Of a stretch of DNA of 31,736 bases, positions 9,293-17,818 are shown piece by piece (the first letter of the stretch is position 1; every line of letters begins with the position of its first letter). The DNA lies in NCBI GenBank assembly GCA_964512045.1, contig CAZEJK010000036.1:1-31736 (forward strand). The letters run 5' to 3'. The translations under genes were made by a program, and so were the position numbers. Under the pieces are notes generated by a model. It ran no database searches. It was not told where the DNA came from and saw only the letters and a list, made by a program, of their open reading frames with translations. Source of the DNA: CAZEJK01 sp964512045. Its GTDB lineage: Bacteria; Acidobacteriota; Thermoanaerobaculia; Thermoanaerobaculales; Sulfomarinibacteraceae.

Positions 9293-10045
9293 CTACCCCC
9301 GCGGCAGCGGCAGCAGCGCGCCGCCGGAGACCGGCAGATCGAGCCCCGTGAGGTGGCGAGCGGCAGCGTCGTCCGAGAGGAACATGACGGCAGCGGCCAC
9401 ATCCTCTACCTCGGCGATCCGGTGCAGCGGAATCGCCGAGACGACACGCTCCATGCGACCATCCGCAGCCAGATGCGGCTCGGCCATCGGCGTGCGCACC
9501 CAGCCCGGAGAGACCAGGTTGACGCGGATCTCCGGCGCCAGCTCCTGCGCCAGCGACTGGACCAGCCCCCACAGGGCCGCCTTCGAACCGGCGTAGTGGC
9601 TGTGGGCCGGCTCACCGCGCTGCCCCGCGGTGGAACCAATGATCACCAGGCTGCCGCTGGACATGATCGTGGCAGCCTCGCGAGCGAGAAGATACGAGGA
9701 GAAGGTGTTCGTTCGGAACATCGACTCGATCTCCGTCAATGTGAGATCTCGGATGCTCCCGGCCCCCCACGCCCCCGCAGAGTGCACCAGCACGTCCAGC
9801 TGTCCTCCGGCCGCTGCCACTGTTGCGGTGCACCCATCCTCGCTGGCAAGATCGGCCTCCACCGGTATGACACGGTCCGGCCCGAACTCGCTCAGCAGCC
9901 TGACAACCGGAGTCCGCTGGCGGCGGTACTGCGCCACCACCCGATCTCCCGCCTGCACGAACTGACGAGCGCACTCCAGACCGATTCCGGACGAGGCTCC
10001 GGTGACAACGACGGTTCGCATGCGATCTCGGCTGTCGGTTTCCAT
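9293..10045 (-). CDS. Short-chain dehydrogenase/reductase (SDR), classical type
   Basis: This is a 250-residue NAD(P)-dependent oxidoreductase with a Rossmann fold. The nucleotide-binding motif TGASSGIG is at 15-22. The catalytic tetrad is Asn113, Ser138, Tyr151 and Lys155 (HYAGSKAAL). The usual NNAG motif reads HSAG here (88-91). The C-terminal VNLVSPGWVRTPM and LTGLDLPVSGG are typical of FabG-like members. Acidic Asp65 follows the third strand, and YRRQR after the second strand suggests NADP rather than NAD. GGGAGG is 6 nt before the chosen ATG. The reading frame extends to 10522 but is antisense to the propeller gene there. The substrate cannot be inferred. Confidence 0.92.
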   Translation of the reverse strand: METDSRDRMRTVVVTGASSGIGLECARQFVQAGDRVVAQYRRQRTPVVRLLSEFGPDRVIPVEADLASEDGCTATVAAAGGQLDVLVHSAGAWGAGSIRDLTLTEIESMFRTNTFSSYLLAREAATIMSSGSLVIIGSTAGQRGEPAHSHYAGSKAALWGLVQSLAQELAPEIRVNLVSPGWVRTPMAEPHLAADGRMERVVSAIPLHRIAEVEDVAAAVMFLSDDAAARHLTGLDLPVSGGALLPLPRG

Positions 10046-10142
10046 CGCACACCTCCCAAACGCCACCTTACCAGGACAACATGTGACCTGGATCGTTCCG
10101 ACCACTCGCGCGCAGGTGTACACTCTGCTGTTGGAGGTCTGC

Positions 10143-11954
10143 ATGGACACCGCGCCCCTGTACCGAACCATCGCAACCGTCGTCGCCACGGGTGGACTGT
10201 GGTTGCTGGCACCAGCGTCCATCGCCCAGGCCAGCTGCGACTGGCAGTGGCAGAACCCGCTACCGACAGGCCACACCTGGACGGATGTGGACACCGTTGG
10301 CAGCACCCTGATCGCAGTTGGCGAGCACGGTACGGTGGCCACCAGCAGCAACAACGGCGACTCGTGGACAATCACCTCCATCACCACCGCCAACCTCCAC
10401 GCCGTGGCCACCGACGGCTCGCGCGTCGTGGCAGTCGGGGAGGACGGTACGGTGGCGTCATGGTCAGACATCGAAGGGTGGCGGCTGCAGAGCGTCGGAG
10501 ACCGAAACCTCTGGGACCTCACCGTGCTCCGTGGTAGCTGGGTCGCAATCGGCGACGACGGAGTGTCGCTCAGCTCCCGCGATGGGGTCTCATGGCAGGA
10601 GGGCGAGCCCGCAACGGTACAGCCGCTGTACGCCGTCGCGCACTACCGTGACCAGCTCGTCGCGGTCGGCGGCGGCGGGGCAGTGGTCGTCAGCACGGAC
10701 GGACGCCAGTGGCACCCTAAGAGCTCGGGCGTTGTGATCCCGTTGTTCGCGGTGGTCGAGTACAACGGACAGCTCGTCGCTGCCGGTCTCCTCGGTACCA
10801 CGGTCACCAGTCGAGACACGGATAACTGGACAACGATCGATGCCCCAACACTCTCTGCCGTGCGCGCCCTCCAGCGAGGTGACGATGATCGCCTCTACGC
10901 CCTGTCCTCCAACGGCGTCTTCGTGACCGATGACGCGGCGTTCTGGCAGCGCGAGCCGACGGGCGAGGCCGTACCTCGCGGCCTGCTGGCCGCGACAACC
11001 ACGCCCGACGGCATGCTCGTTGTCGGCGAGCTCGGGCTCATCGCGCAGAGACGCCTCTCGGGACAGTGGCAACAGCTGTCGAGCGGCAGCACGGCGTGGT
11101 GGAGTGGCCTCGCTGCCGCCTCTCCGAGCACCGTCCTGGTTGGCAAGCATCCGGGTGGCGGAGCTGGCGTCATCGCCGTCCGGCACGAAGACGACACAGG
11201 CTGGCACGTGGTTGCCACCACCGATCGGGGCGTCAACGACGTGGTGTGGACCGGCGCACGGTTTCTCGCTGTCGGCGACGGCGGCTCCATCTGGCTCAGC
11301 GAGGACGGGCTCGACTGGACCCTCCCGGAGCTCGGAACCAACAGAGTGGAGCCGCTGACGTCAGTGGTGTGGACCGGCGATCGCGCCGTCGCTGTCGGCG
11401 GCGACGGGACCGCTCTCGTCTCCGAGGACGGTGCGCGCTGGAGCCGCCATTACACGGGCGCGATCTCCACCCTGCACGATGTGGCCTTCAACGGCGAGCT
11501 GCTGGTCGCTGTGGGCGACAACGGCACGATCCTCAGCAGCCCGGACGGAGTCGTTTGGACCCGGCACCGGTCGTTCACCCCGGTACCGTTGTTCTCGGTG
11601 GTTGCCAACGCCGACGGGTTCGTGGCGGTCGGCGTCAGCGGGGTGATCGTCACCAGCCGTGACGGCCGGAGCTGGTCCGAGATCAGCACCGGTTTCTTCG
11701 ACATCCTGCGCTCGGTAACCTGGGATGGCACACGCTTTCTCGCCGTCGGCGACGATGGAACCCTCCTGACGAGCGCTAACGGTGAAAGCTGGTCTGAGAA
11801 GCAGCTTCCGACAGGCCGCTCCCTCCAGCTCGTCACCTCCGACGGCGACCGCACGCTGGTCGCCGGCTGGTACGGAGCGGTGCTCGCCTCGTCGTGCCAA
11901 CCCACGCGGGCGCGGCGGATCACGGCCGCGCCGGCTGCGATGATCGTGCCGTAA
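10143..11954 (+). CDS. Secreted 14-repeat beta-propeller protein (Ycf48/BNR-like)
   Basis: This is a 603-residue exported protein. A signal peptide covers about 1-30 (TVVATGGLWLLAPASIAQA). The rest is fourteen repeats of about 38-40 residues, each with the pattern 'LxAVxxxGxxLVAVGxxGTxxxSxDGxxW', for example RFLAVGDGGSIWLSEDGLDW and LLVAVGDNGTILSSPDGVVW. This is the pattern of Ycf48-like and sialidase/BNR propellers. Fourteen blades suit two seven-bladed rings. The only two cysteines are Cys32 (start of the mature chain) and Cys585 (last repeat), which may join the ends by a disulfide. GGAGG precedes the ATG by 5 nt and a TACACT hexamer lies at 10119-10124. No catalytic domain is visible, so a binding or assembly role is more likely than hydrolysis. 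Partner unknown. Confidence 0.88.
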   Translation: MDTAPLYRTIATVVATGGLWLLAPASIAQASCDWQWQNPLPTGHTWTDVDTVGSTLIAVGEHGTVATSSNNGDSWTITSITTANLHAVATDGSRVVAVGEDGTVASWSDIEGWRLQSVGDRNLWDLTVLRGSWVAIGDDGVSLSSRDGVSWQEGEPATVQPLYAVAHYRDQLVAVGGGGAVVVSTDGRQWHPKSSGVVIPLFAVVEYNGQLVAAGLLGTTVTSRDTDNWTTIDAPTLSAVRALQRGDDDRLYALSSNGVFVTDDAAFWQREPTGEAVPRGLLAATTTPDGMLVVGELGLIAQRRLSGQWQQLSSGSTAWWSGLAAASPSTVLVGKHPGGGAGVIAVRHEDDTGWHVVATTDRGVNDVVWTGARFLAVGDGGSIWLSEDGLDWTLPELGTNRVEPLTSVVWTGDRAVAVGGDGTALVSEDGARWSRHYTGAISTLHDVAFNGELLVAVGDNGTILSSPDGVVWTRHRSFTPVPLFSVVANADGFVAVGVSGVIVTSRDGRSWSEISTGFFDILRSVTWDGTRFLAVGDDGTLLTSANGESWSEKQLPTGRSLQLVTSDGDRTLVAGWYGAVLASSCQPTRARRITAAPAAMIVP

Positions 11955-12051
11955 GCCGTCAGGGGTTCTCCGCCGGAGCACCCCCGGCCACAGTCTCCGT
12001 TCACGGACCCGGCGCCGGCCGCCGGCCCCGGCGAAGCCGCGGCGGGTGGTT

Positions 12052-12078
12052 GGGGGAAAGCGAAGCCGGCTTCCCCCC
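12052..12078. terminator. Bidirectional terminator-like hairpin
   Basis: GGGGGAAAGC (12052-12061) pairs with GCTTCCCCC (12069-12077, with one further C after it), leaving a single bulged A and a short loop. It lies between the convergent propeller gene and argF. Confidence 0.5.
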
Positions 12079-12097
12079 AGCTCTCGAGCGCGGCTCC

Positions 12098-13078
12098 CTA
12101 CCGACCCAGGGTTGCGACCATCACGGCCTTGATGGTGTGGACGCGGTTCTCCGCCTCGTCCCACACCCGCGACCAGCGACCCTCGAACACGTCGTCGGTG
12201 ACCTCGCAGACCTCCGGGAACTGCTTGGCCATCTCCGTCTCCAGGTTGTGGAACGCGGGCAGGCAGTGCAGGAAGATCGCGTCGTCGCGTCCGGTGCGCT
12301 CCATCATCGAGCGGTCCACGCGGTACGGCTTCAGCAGCTCGATCCGCTCCGCGATCTTGCCCTCCTCGCCCATCGACGCCCACACGTCGGTGTACACGGC
12401 GTGAGCGCCCGACACCCCGGCATCCACGGCGTCGGTAACGGTGACGTTGCCACCTGTCTCGCCGGCGATCTGGCGAGATGTCTCCACCAGCGCCGGGTCC
12501 GGGAACAGCGAGGCCGGCGCGACCACACGCACGTCCATTCCGACCTTCGCGCATCCCACGAGCAGTGAGTTCGCCATGTTATTGCGGCCGTCACCAACGT
12601 ACGCCAGACTGAGGCCCCGCAGCTGTCCGAACGCCTCCTGCACGGTCATCAGATCGGCCAGCACCTGGGTGGGATGCCACTGATCGGTCAGTCCGTTCCA
12701 AACTGGAACGCCGGCGTACTCGGCGAGCGTCTCGACTGTCTGGTGAGAGAACCCGCGGAACTGGATCCCGTCGAACATCCGCCCGAGCACCCGCGCGGTA
12801 TCCGCGACCGTCTCCTTCTTGCCAAGCTGGATGTCGCCCTTGCCGAGGTACTCCGGATGCGCTCCCTCGTCGTTGCACGCCACCGTGAACGCACAGCGCG
12901 TCCGCGTCGACGGCTTCTCGAAGATCAGGGCGATGTTCAGGCCGTCCAGCGACCGTCCCCGGACTCCAGCCCGCTTGTTCGCCTTGAGCGTCCGCGACAG
13001 CTCGAGGAGATCGAAGATCTCGTCCGAGGAGAAGTCGAGCAGCTTGAGAAAGCTCTGTCCCTTGATGTTTCCAGCCAT
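12098..13078 (-). CDS. argF: Ornithine carbamoyltransferase
   Basis: This 326-residue cytoplasmic enzyme transfers the carbamoyl group of carbamoyl phosphate to ornithine, giving citrulline in arginine biosynthesis. Phosphate-binding STRTR is at 57-61, HPTQ at 135-138, the ornithine-site DVWASMG at 231-237, and HCLP at 271-274, which marks OTC. Length is typical. GGAGG lies 6 nt before the ATG. The gene stands alone, with no other arg genes beside it, so the catabolic form (ArcB) is not strictly excluded. A second, knotted carbamoyltransferase lies 9 kb to the right. The 248-bp gap to 13327 holds nothing else that I can support, apart from the promoter listed at its end. Confidence 0.93.
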   Translation of the reverse strand: MAGNIKGQSFLKLLDFSSDEIFDLLELSRTLKANKRAGVRGRSLDGLNIALIFEKPSTRTRCAFTVACNDEGAHPEYLGKGDIQLGKKETVADTARVLGRMFDGIQFRGFSHQTVETLAEYAGVPVWNGLTDQWHPTQVLADLMTVQEAFGQLRGLSLAYVGDGRNNMANSLLVGCAKVGMDVRVVAPASLFPDPALVETSRQIAGETGGNVTVTDAVDAGVSGAHAVYTDVWASMGEEGKIAERIELLKPYRVDRSMMERTGRDDAIFLHCLPAFHNLETEMAKQFPEVCEVTDDVFEGRWSRVWDEAENRVHTIKAVMVATLGR

Positions 13079-13311
13079 GTCCAACCTCCGTCCAACCGGT
13101 GCGTCATGCACCCGTGATACTCCGGGACTCCACAACGGCCACCGACTCGCACCTCGGACCGCTCCGAACGCACGTCTGAGCCTGCAGCCTCGGGCCGCGC
13201 GATGGTAGCGCCCGAACGAGCGTTTGCCAAGAGATCCTCTCCGCGATCGCGCCGTCGCGCCGTCAGGGCCAGGCACACGATACGCCGGAACGCTCACGGC
13301 AGCGGTGGATC

Positions 13312-13320
13312 TGTGATAAT
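13312..13320 (+). promoter_or_regulatory. Extended -10 promoter, leaderless start
   Basis: TGTGATAAT combines a TGn extension with the hexamer GATAAT (13315-13320). The expected transcript start, 7 nt after the hexamer, is 13327, which is the first base of the GTG start codon. No convincing -35 is seen, as often with extended -10 promoters. Confidence 0.45.
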
Positions 13321-13326
13321 GCCGGA

Positions 13327-15876
13327 GTGAGCTCGCACCGACTCCCGGTCCTGGCCGCCCTCGTGCTCCTGCTCGCGCTGGTGACGGTGTTCGCACCAAC
13401 GCTGTTCATGGGGCGCGTGATCTCGGTCAACGACACCGTGCTCGACGAGATCCCGTGGCGCTCGGTGAACCCCTCTCTCGAGGTCATGAACCCGGAGCTG
13501 AAAGAGACGGCCACGACATTCGTCAGCCAGACCGCTCTCCTGCGGCGCCACGGGACGGATGTCGCCGTCTGGAACCCGTATGTGACCTCCGGCGAGCCGG
13601 GCCTCGCCGCCTGGCCAAATGGTCTGCTGTCGCCCACTGTGCTGCCAGCGTTGGCACTCCCCGAGGCCCAGCTCCTCAACGCGATCGTTCTGGCAAAGCT
13701 CGTTGTGGCGTTCGTCGGAATGCTCCTCCTGCTCAGAGGCCGCGGTCTCGACACGGACTCGTCCGCAGTTGGAGCGATCGCCTTCGCCATGTCCGGCCCA
13801 ATGGTCGCGCAGTGGCTCTGGACCGCCAGCAGCACCGCCGCGGCCTTACCGTTCCTGCTCTGGACCATCGACCGCAGCCGCCGGATCGAGCGCTGGAGCC
13901 GCCGGATCGCGCTCGCTGCTGCCGGCTGGGCTCTATTCGCCACCGGCGGAGATGCCGGAGCCACGGTGGCCGGCCTCGCCCTCGCAGCGACCTGGTGGGT
14001 GTTCCTTCTGATCCGGGAGCCCCTCCACCGCTCGCACACCCTCCGCGCCCTCGGCGCCCATGCGATCGCACTCGTCCTGGTATGTGTCGCGCTCTTGCCC
14101 GCCATCAAGCTTGCCGCACCCTCCTCGGACACTCACCATCACCTCGCCAGCGGGCTCGGTCTGGATGTCGCGCGCCTGGTGGTCGACCCGTTCGCACTCG
14201 GTGACCCGCGCCGGCTCACCTACGAGGCGCCGCCCGGTTGGTCCGAGGTTCGACACGCCGAATCCTGCCTGGCACCAGGCTGGGTCGCGCTGGCACTGGC
14301 CGCCATCGGGCTGGTCTCACGCCGGCGCGATATCGCATTCTGGGCGAGCCTCGCAGCGCTGATCATCCTCGTTCTCGCCTGGACGCCGCTGACATCGCTT
14401 GCATCTCGACTTCCCGGCGCCCCCGGCCCCGGGGCGCTGACCCCTCTGTTCGCCGTGGCAGTCGCAACCCTCGCCGCCGCCGGGGCCGAACGTCTGCAAC
14501 CACTGGCTCCGGCGGCGTGGCGGTGGGCGGGTCTGGTCCTGCTCGCAGGAGCGATCATCCTCCAGCAGGGTGCGATCGCAATCCACCTGCTCCCGTACCT
14601 CCCCGAGAGCTCGAGCACTCCGCAACCGACCGCGGGAATCCGCTGGCTGCAGCAGCGCACAGACCCGCCAACCACGAGGATCGTCCCCCTGTTCTCGACC
14701 CTCTGGCCCGATCTCCCGCAACGGTTCGGCCTCGCAGACGTCCGCGGGCAAGGCCCGGACGTCCCCTACCGGCGCTGGCTGCAGAGTGTGGACTCCCAGG
14801 CGTGGGGGCACTGGGGGGATGTCGTGCTTCTCAACGGCGCCACGGTCGATCTCCACCATCCCTACCTTCAGGCGCTCGGCGGCCGGTACGTGCTCGAGCC
14901 GCCCGACCTCCAGGTGGTGGCCTACTCGCTCGGAAGCGACACCGTCGAGCTGGAACCGCGGACGCGACAGGTCGGACCCTTGCGAACCGGCGCCACGGTG
15001 GTGCAGCAGCTCGAGCCACCTCCGGGATGCTCCCGGATCGCAATCCACGCCGTCCGCACCACCCGGACCATTCGCGGCACGGTTCAGATCATGCTGACCG
15101 ACGTGGATCGAGGTGCTGCGCTTGGATCCTGGACAATCGACGCCCACCAGCTCACGACCCAGGGGTTCGCCTGGCTCGACCTCGCGGCTCCGCCAACGTC
15201 CGGTCACCGCTGTCTGCTGACCCTGAGCTTCGGCACGCTGACCGGGGCCGTCACGCTGCTGGCCACCCCCGCCGATGAGGCGCCTGGGTCGCTCCTGGTG
15301 AACGAGCGTCCACTCGACGGCGACCTCGGACTGTCCTACGACGTCTCCGGCTACTCCCAGGTGTACAGCGGACCGGACCTGCGGATCTGGGAGAACCGCA
15401 ACGCCCTGCCCCGCGGATGGCTCGTGCACACGATCGTTCCCGGTGATCTGGAGACGCTATTGAGTGCAGAGCCGCCGTTCTCGCTCGCAGACGTTGCGGT
15501 TCTCCCGACCAACGTCGCAGGTCACGTCGATCGCCAGCTCTCCCCGCCGACGGCTCCGGAGAGCGTGCGCTGCAGTGCGGACGTGCCAGGGTGGACATTC
15601 CACATCTCCGTCACCGGCGGGGCCATTCTGTCAACCTCGATCCGCGCCCGTCCGGGGCTCTGGCGGATGACCATCGACGGCGTCGAGACACCGCCGTACC
15701 GTGTCAACGGGCTGTTCATGGGAGCACTGCTGGAACCGGGAGAGCACACAGTGCAGTTTGAGCCACGACTCCCTCGTTCGTGGTGGATACCTTCTGTCGG
15801 GGCCATCACGCTGCTCGGCATCCTCCTCGCCACTGCGTGCCTCCCGACGCGATCGAAAGCGAGCCAACAGCCATGA
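13327..15876 (+). CDS. YfhO-like polytopic membrane protein
   Basis: This encodes an 849-residue membrane protein. The first half has about ten hydrophobic segments separated by short loops, starting LPVLAALVLLLALVTVFAPT. From about residue 440 there is a large extracytoplasmic region, then a last hydrophobic segment (WWIPSVGAITLLGILLATAC). The C-terminal pattern MTIDGVETPPYRVNGLFMGA and LEPGEHTVQFEPRLPRSW matches the YfhO family (GT-C-like fold, linked to glycosylation of lipoteichoic acid or other envelope polymers). NDTVLDEIPWR in the first external loop suits a GT-C catalytic loop. The GTG start probably serves a leaderless transcript. The next gene overlaps by ATGA, so it heads a three-gene operon for envelope glycan or glycolipid modification. 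The substrate is unknown. Confidence 0.82.
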   Translation: MSSHRLPVLAALVLLLALVTVFAPTLFMGRVISVNDTVLDEIPWRSVNPSLEVMNPELKETATTFVSQTALLRRHGTDVAVWNPYVTSGEPGLAAWPNGLLSPTVLPALALPEAQLLNAIVLAKLVVAFVGMLLLLRGRGLDTDSSAVGAIAFAMSGPMVAQWLWTASSTAAALPFLLWTIDRSRRIERWSRRIALAAAGWALFATGGDAGATVAGLALAATWWVFLLIREPLHRSHTLRALGAHAIALVLVCVALLPAIKLAAPSSDTHHHLASGLGLDVARLVVDPFALGDPRRLTYEAPPGWSEVRHAESCLAPGWVALALAAIGLVSRRRDIAFWASLAALIILVLAWTPLTSLASRLPGAPGPGALTPLFAVAVATLAAAGAERLQPLAPAAWRWAGLVLLAGAIILQQGAIAIHLLPYLPESSSTPQPTAGIRWLQQRTDPPTTRIVPLFSTLWPDLPQRFGLADVRGQGPDVPYRRWLQSVDSQAWGHWGDVVLLNGATVDLHHPYLQALGGRYVLEPPDLQVVAYSLGSDTVELEPRTRQVGPLRTGATVVQQLEPPPGCSRIAIHAVRTTRTIRGTVQIMLTDVDRGAALGSWTIDAHQLTTQGFAWLDLAAPPTSGHRCLLTLSFGTLTGAVTLLATPADEAPGSLLVNERPLDGDLGLSYDVSGYSQVYSGPDLRIWENRNALPRGWLVHTIVPGDLETLLSAEPPFSLADVAVLPTNVAGHVDRQLSPPTAPESVRCSADVPGWTFHISVTGGAILSTSIRARPGLWRMTIDGVETPPYRVNGLFMGALLEPGEHTVQFEPRLPRSWWIPSVGAITLLGILLATACLPTRSKASQQP

Positions 15877-16832
15877 AGCTCGTCATTCAGATCCCGGCGT
15901 GGAACGAGGAAGAGCACCTTCCCGCCGCTCTGCACGACCTGCCGCGGACGGTCCCTGGCTTCGACGAGGTCGAGGTCCAGGTGGTGGATGACGGCTCCAG
16001 CGACGCCACCGCCGAGGTCGCCCGGAAGCACGGTGCTCGCGTCGTCTCACTCGGTGGCCACCGCGGTCTGGCCGAGGCGTTCGCTGAAGGCATCCGCGCC
16101 GCTCTGCGACACGGCGCAGACGTCATCGTCAACACCGATGCCGACTGTCAGTACGACGCGGCCGACATCCCCGCCCTGGTCCAACCGATCCTCGACGACG
16201 AGGCCGACATGGTGATCGGCAACCGCCAGATCGAGACAATCGAGCACTTCTCATTCACCAAGAAGCTCCTCCAGCGTCTCGGATCGGCCGTCGTACGTCG
16301 CCTGTCGCATACTCAGGTCCAGGACGCCACATCTGGCTTCCGGGCGATCTCGCGACGCACCGCCCTGCGGCTGCACGTGTTCACGCGGTTCACCTACACC
16401 TTGGAGACCATCCTCCAGGCCGGCGAGGCCGGCTTGAGGGTCGTGTCCGTGCCGATCCGCGTCAATCCGGAGGTCCGGCGACCATCGCGGCTGTTCCACT
16501 CCAACCTCGGCTACATCGTCCGCTCGCTGGAGAGCATGGCGCGGATCGTGGTGCTCTACAACCCGCTGCGGATCTTCGTCCGCATTGGATCGGTGCCGTT
16601 CGCCATCGGGGCACTCCTCATCCTCAGGTTTCTGCTCTACTACGTCACGGGGCACTCACCGGCCGGGCATATCCAGTCGCTGGTGCTGGCGGTGATCCTG
16701 GTGGTCGTGGGTGTCCAGGTGTGGATTGCAGGGCTCGTCGCCGATCTGATTGCGGTCAACCGCAGGCTGCTTGAGGAGCTCCTCGTAGGGTCCCGTGATC
16801 GCGACCGCTCCTCGTCCGCAGACGAGTGGTGA
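15873..16832 (+). CDS. Family 2 glycosyltransferase, DPM1/ArnC-like
   Basis: This 319-residue protein begins with VIQIPAWNEEEHLPAALHDL, the nucleotide-sugar binding start of GT2 enzymes. VVDDGSSDAT and NTDADCQYD carry the acidic metal and nucleotide residues, and DATSGFRAISRRTAL is typical of dolichol/undecaprenyl-phosphate sugar transferases. The C-terminal third has two membrane helices and ends GLVADLIAVNRRLLEELL, as in relatives. It likely moves a sugar onto undecaprenyl phosphate on the cytoplasmic face. Its ATG overlaps the previous stop (ATGA, 15873-15876) and no ribosome site is evident, indicating translational coupling. The product would suit a flippase, such as the next gene, and a GT-C acceptor enzyme, such as the previous one. 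Confidence 0.92.
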   Translation: MKLVIQIPAWNEEEHLPAALHDLPRTVPGFDEVEVQVVDDGSSDATAEVARKHGARVVSLGGHRGLAEAFAEGIRAALRHGADVIVNTDADCQYDAADIPALVQPILDDEADMVIGNRQIETIEHFSFTKKLLQRLGSAVVRRLSHTQVQDATSGFRAISRRTALRLHVFTRFTYTLETILQAGEAGLRVVSVPIRVNPEVRRPSRLFHSNLGYIVRSLESMARIVVLYNPLRIFVRIGSVPFAIGALLILRFLLYYVTGHSPAGHIQSLVLAVILVVVGVQVWIAGLVADLIAVNRRLLEELLVGSRDRDRSSSADEW

Positions 16833-17818
16833 GACGCTCCACTTCCCTCACCGTTCGGCTCGTTCAAGCAGGCGGAGCCGGGCTCTTGCTGGCCGCCGTC
16901 ATCTGGTTGGCCGGACCACGGCGAATCGTCGCGCTCATCGCCGGCACCCAGCCGAGACTGCTGGCCATCGCCGCAGCACTGTTCATCGTCACCATCGTCC
17001 TGCGCGGGCTCCGTTTGCTCCTTCTGTTGCCGCCACGAACGCTGAGCCTCCGCCGGGCGGCACTGGTGGCTGCCGCCGCCCAGGCTGCCAGCCAGGTGGT
17101 GCCGGCACGCCTGGGAGAGCTGGCGCTCCCGGTGCTTCTCGGCCGCGTCTGCGGACGCGACCTGACCTCTGGGGCGGCCACGCTGCTGGCAGCACGCACG
17201 CTCGACCTGGCGGCGCTCGGCGCGTGGACCGTCGGTGCGTGCGCGGCAGCCAGCGCCGCCCACCCCGCCGTCTGGGCCACCGGAGGGTTGCTGCTGCTCG
17301 CACCGCTCCTCCTCCCCTGGGTCACCCGGACCGTGGACCGCGCCGCTCAGCGGTGGATGCAACGTCCAGGCCCGCCAAAGCGCTGGGCAGAGCGGCTCCA
17401 CCGACTGCACGCCGCCATCGTCGAGCTGAGGGCCTCGAAGGGCCGGCTCGCTCTCGCTGCTGCATGCTCACTGGCGATGTGGGGTAGCGTGTGGACGTTC
17501 ACCTGGTTCGTGCTCGCAGCCATGGGACACCGCTGGCCACCAGTCACCGTCGCTGCCGGCTCCGCCGTTGCGTCAGTCGCTAACATCCTACCGCTCAACC
17601 TGTTCGCCAACTTCGGAACCCTCGAGGCGGGATGGACAGCCGCCTTCGCGAGCTTCGGTGTACCGGTGCAGACCGCAGCAGCGACCGGTCTCGCCGCCCA
17701 CCTGTGGGCGTTCCTGTTCACGGTAACGCTGGGCGCCGTGGCATGGCTGATCCTGTGGATGCTCCGGCCGCGACCTGCCCCAGCACCTCCGCCGGAGGAG
17801 GGCCACAGCTCACTCTGA
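16829..17818 (+). CDS. Lysylphosphatidylglycerol synthase TM/flippase-like protein (UPF0104)
   Basis: This is a 329-residue integral membrane protein with about eight hydrophobic segments and no soluble catalytic domain. SQVVPARLGELALPVLL carries the conserved P.R.GE motif of the LPG_synthase_TM family, and NLFANFGTLEAGWTAAF fits the second conserved region. Such stand-alone TM proteins are often found next to DPM1-like transferases and are thought to move lipid-linked substrates across the membrane. GTG at 16829 overlaps the previous TGA (GTGA); GTG at 16826 is also possible. The C-terminus overlaps the convergent mazG by 9 nt. Function is inferred from family and operon context. Confidence 0.85.
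   Translation: MRRSTSLTVRLVQAGGAGLLLAAVIWLAGPRRIVALIAGTQPRLLAIAAALFIVTIVLRGLRLLLLLPPRTLSLRRAALVAAAAQAASQVVPARLGELALPVLLGRVCGRDLTSGAATLLAARTLDLAALGAWTVGACAAASAAHPAVWATGGLLLLAPLLLPWVTRTVDRAAQRWMQRPGPPKRWAERLHRLHAAIVELRASKGRLALAAACSLAMWGSVWTFTWFVLAAMGHRWPPVTVAAGSAVASVANILPLNLFANFGTLEAGWTAAFASFGVPVQTAAATGLAAHLWAFLFTVTLGAVAWLILWMLRPRPAPAPPPEEGHSSL

Noticed and set aside
10230..10240. Lipoprotein box at the propeller signal peptide
   Set aside because: The residues before Cys32 are AQAS, which do not fit the lipobox consensus with a Leu-type residue at -3. An ordinary signal peptidase I site fits better.
14317..15429. 370-residue minus-strand open frame inside the YfhO-like gene
   Set aside because: It is a shadow of a coding region with clear membrane and C-terminal motifs. 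It has no motif or ribosome site of its own.
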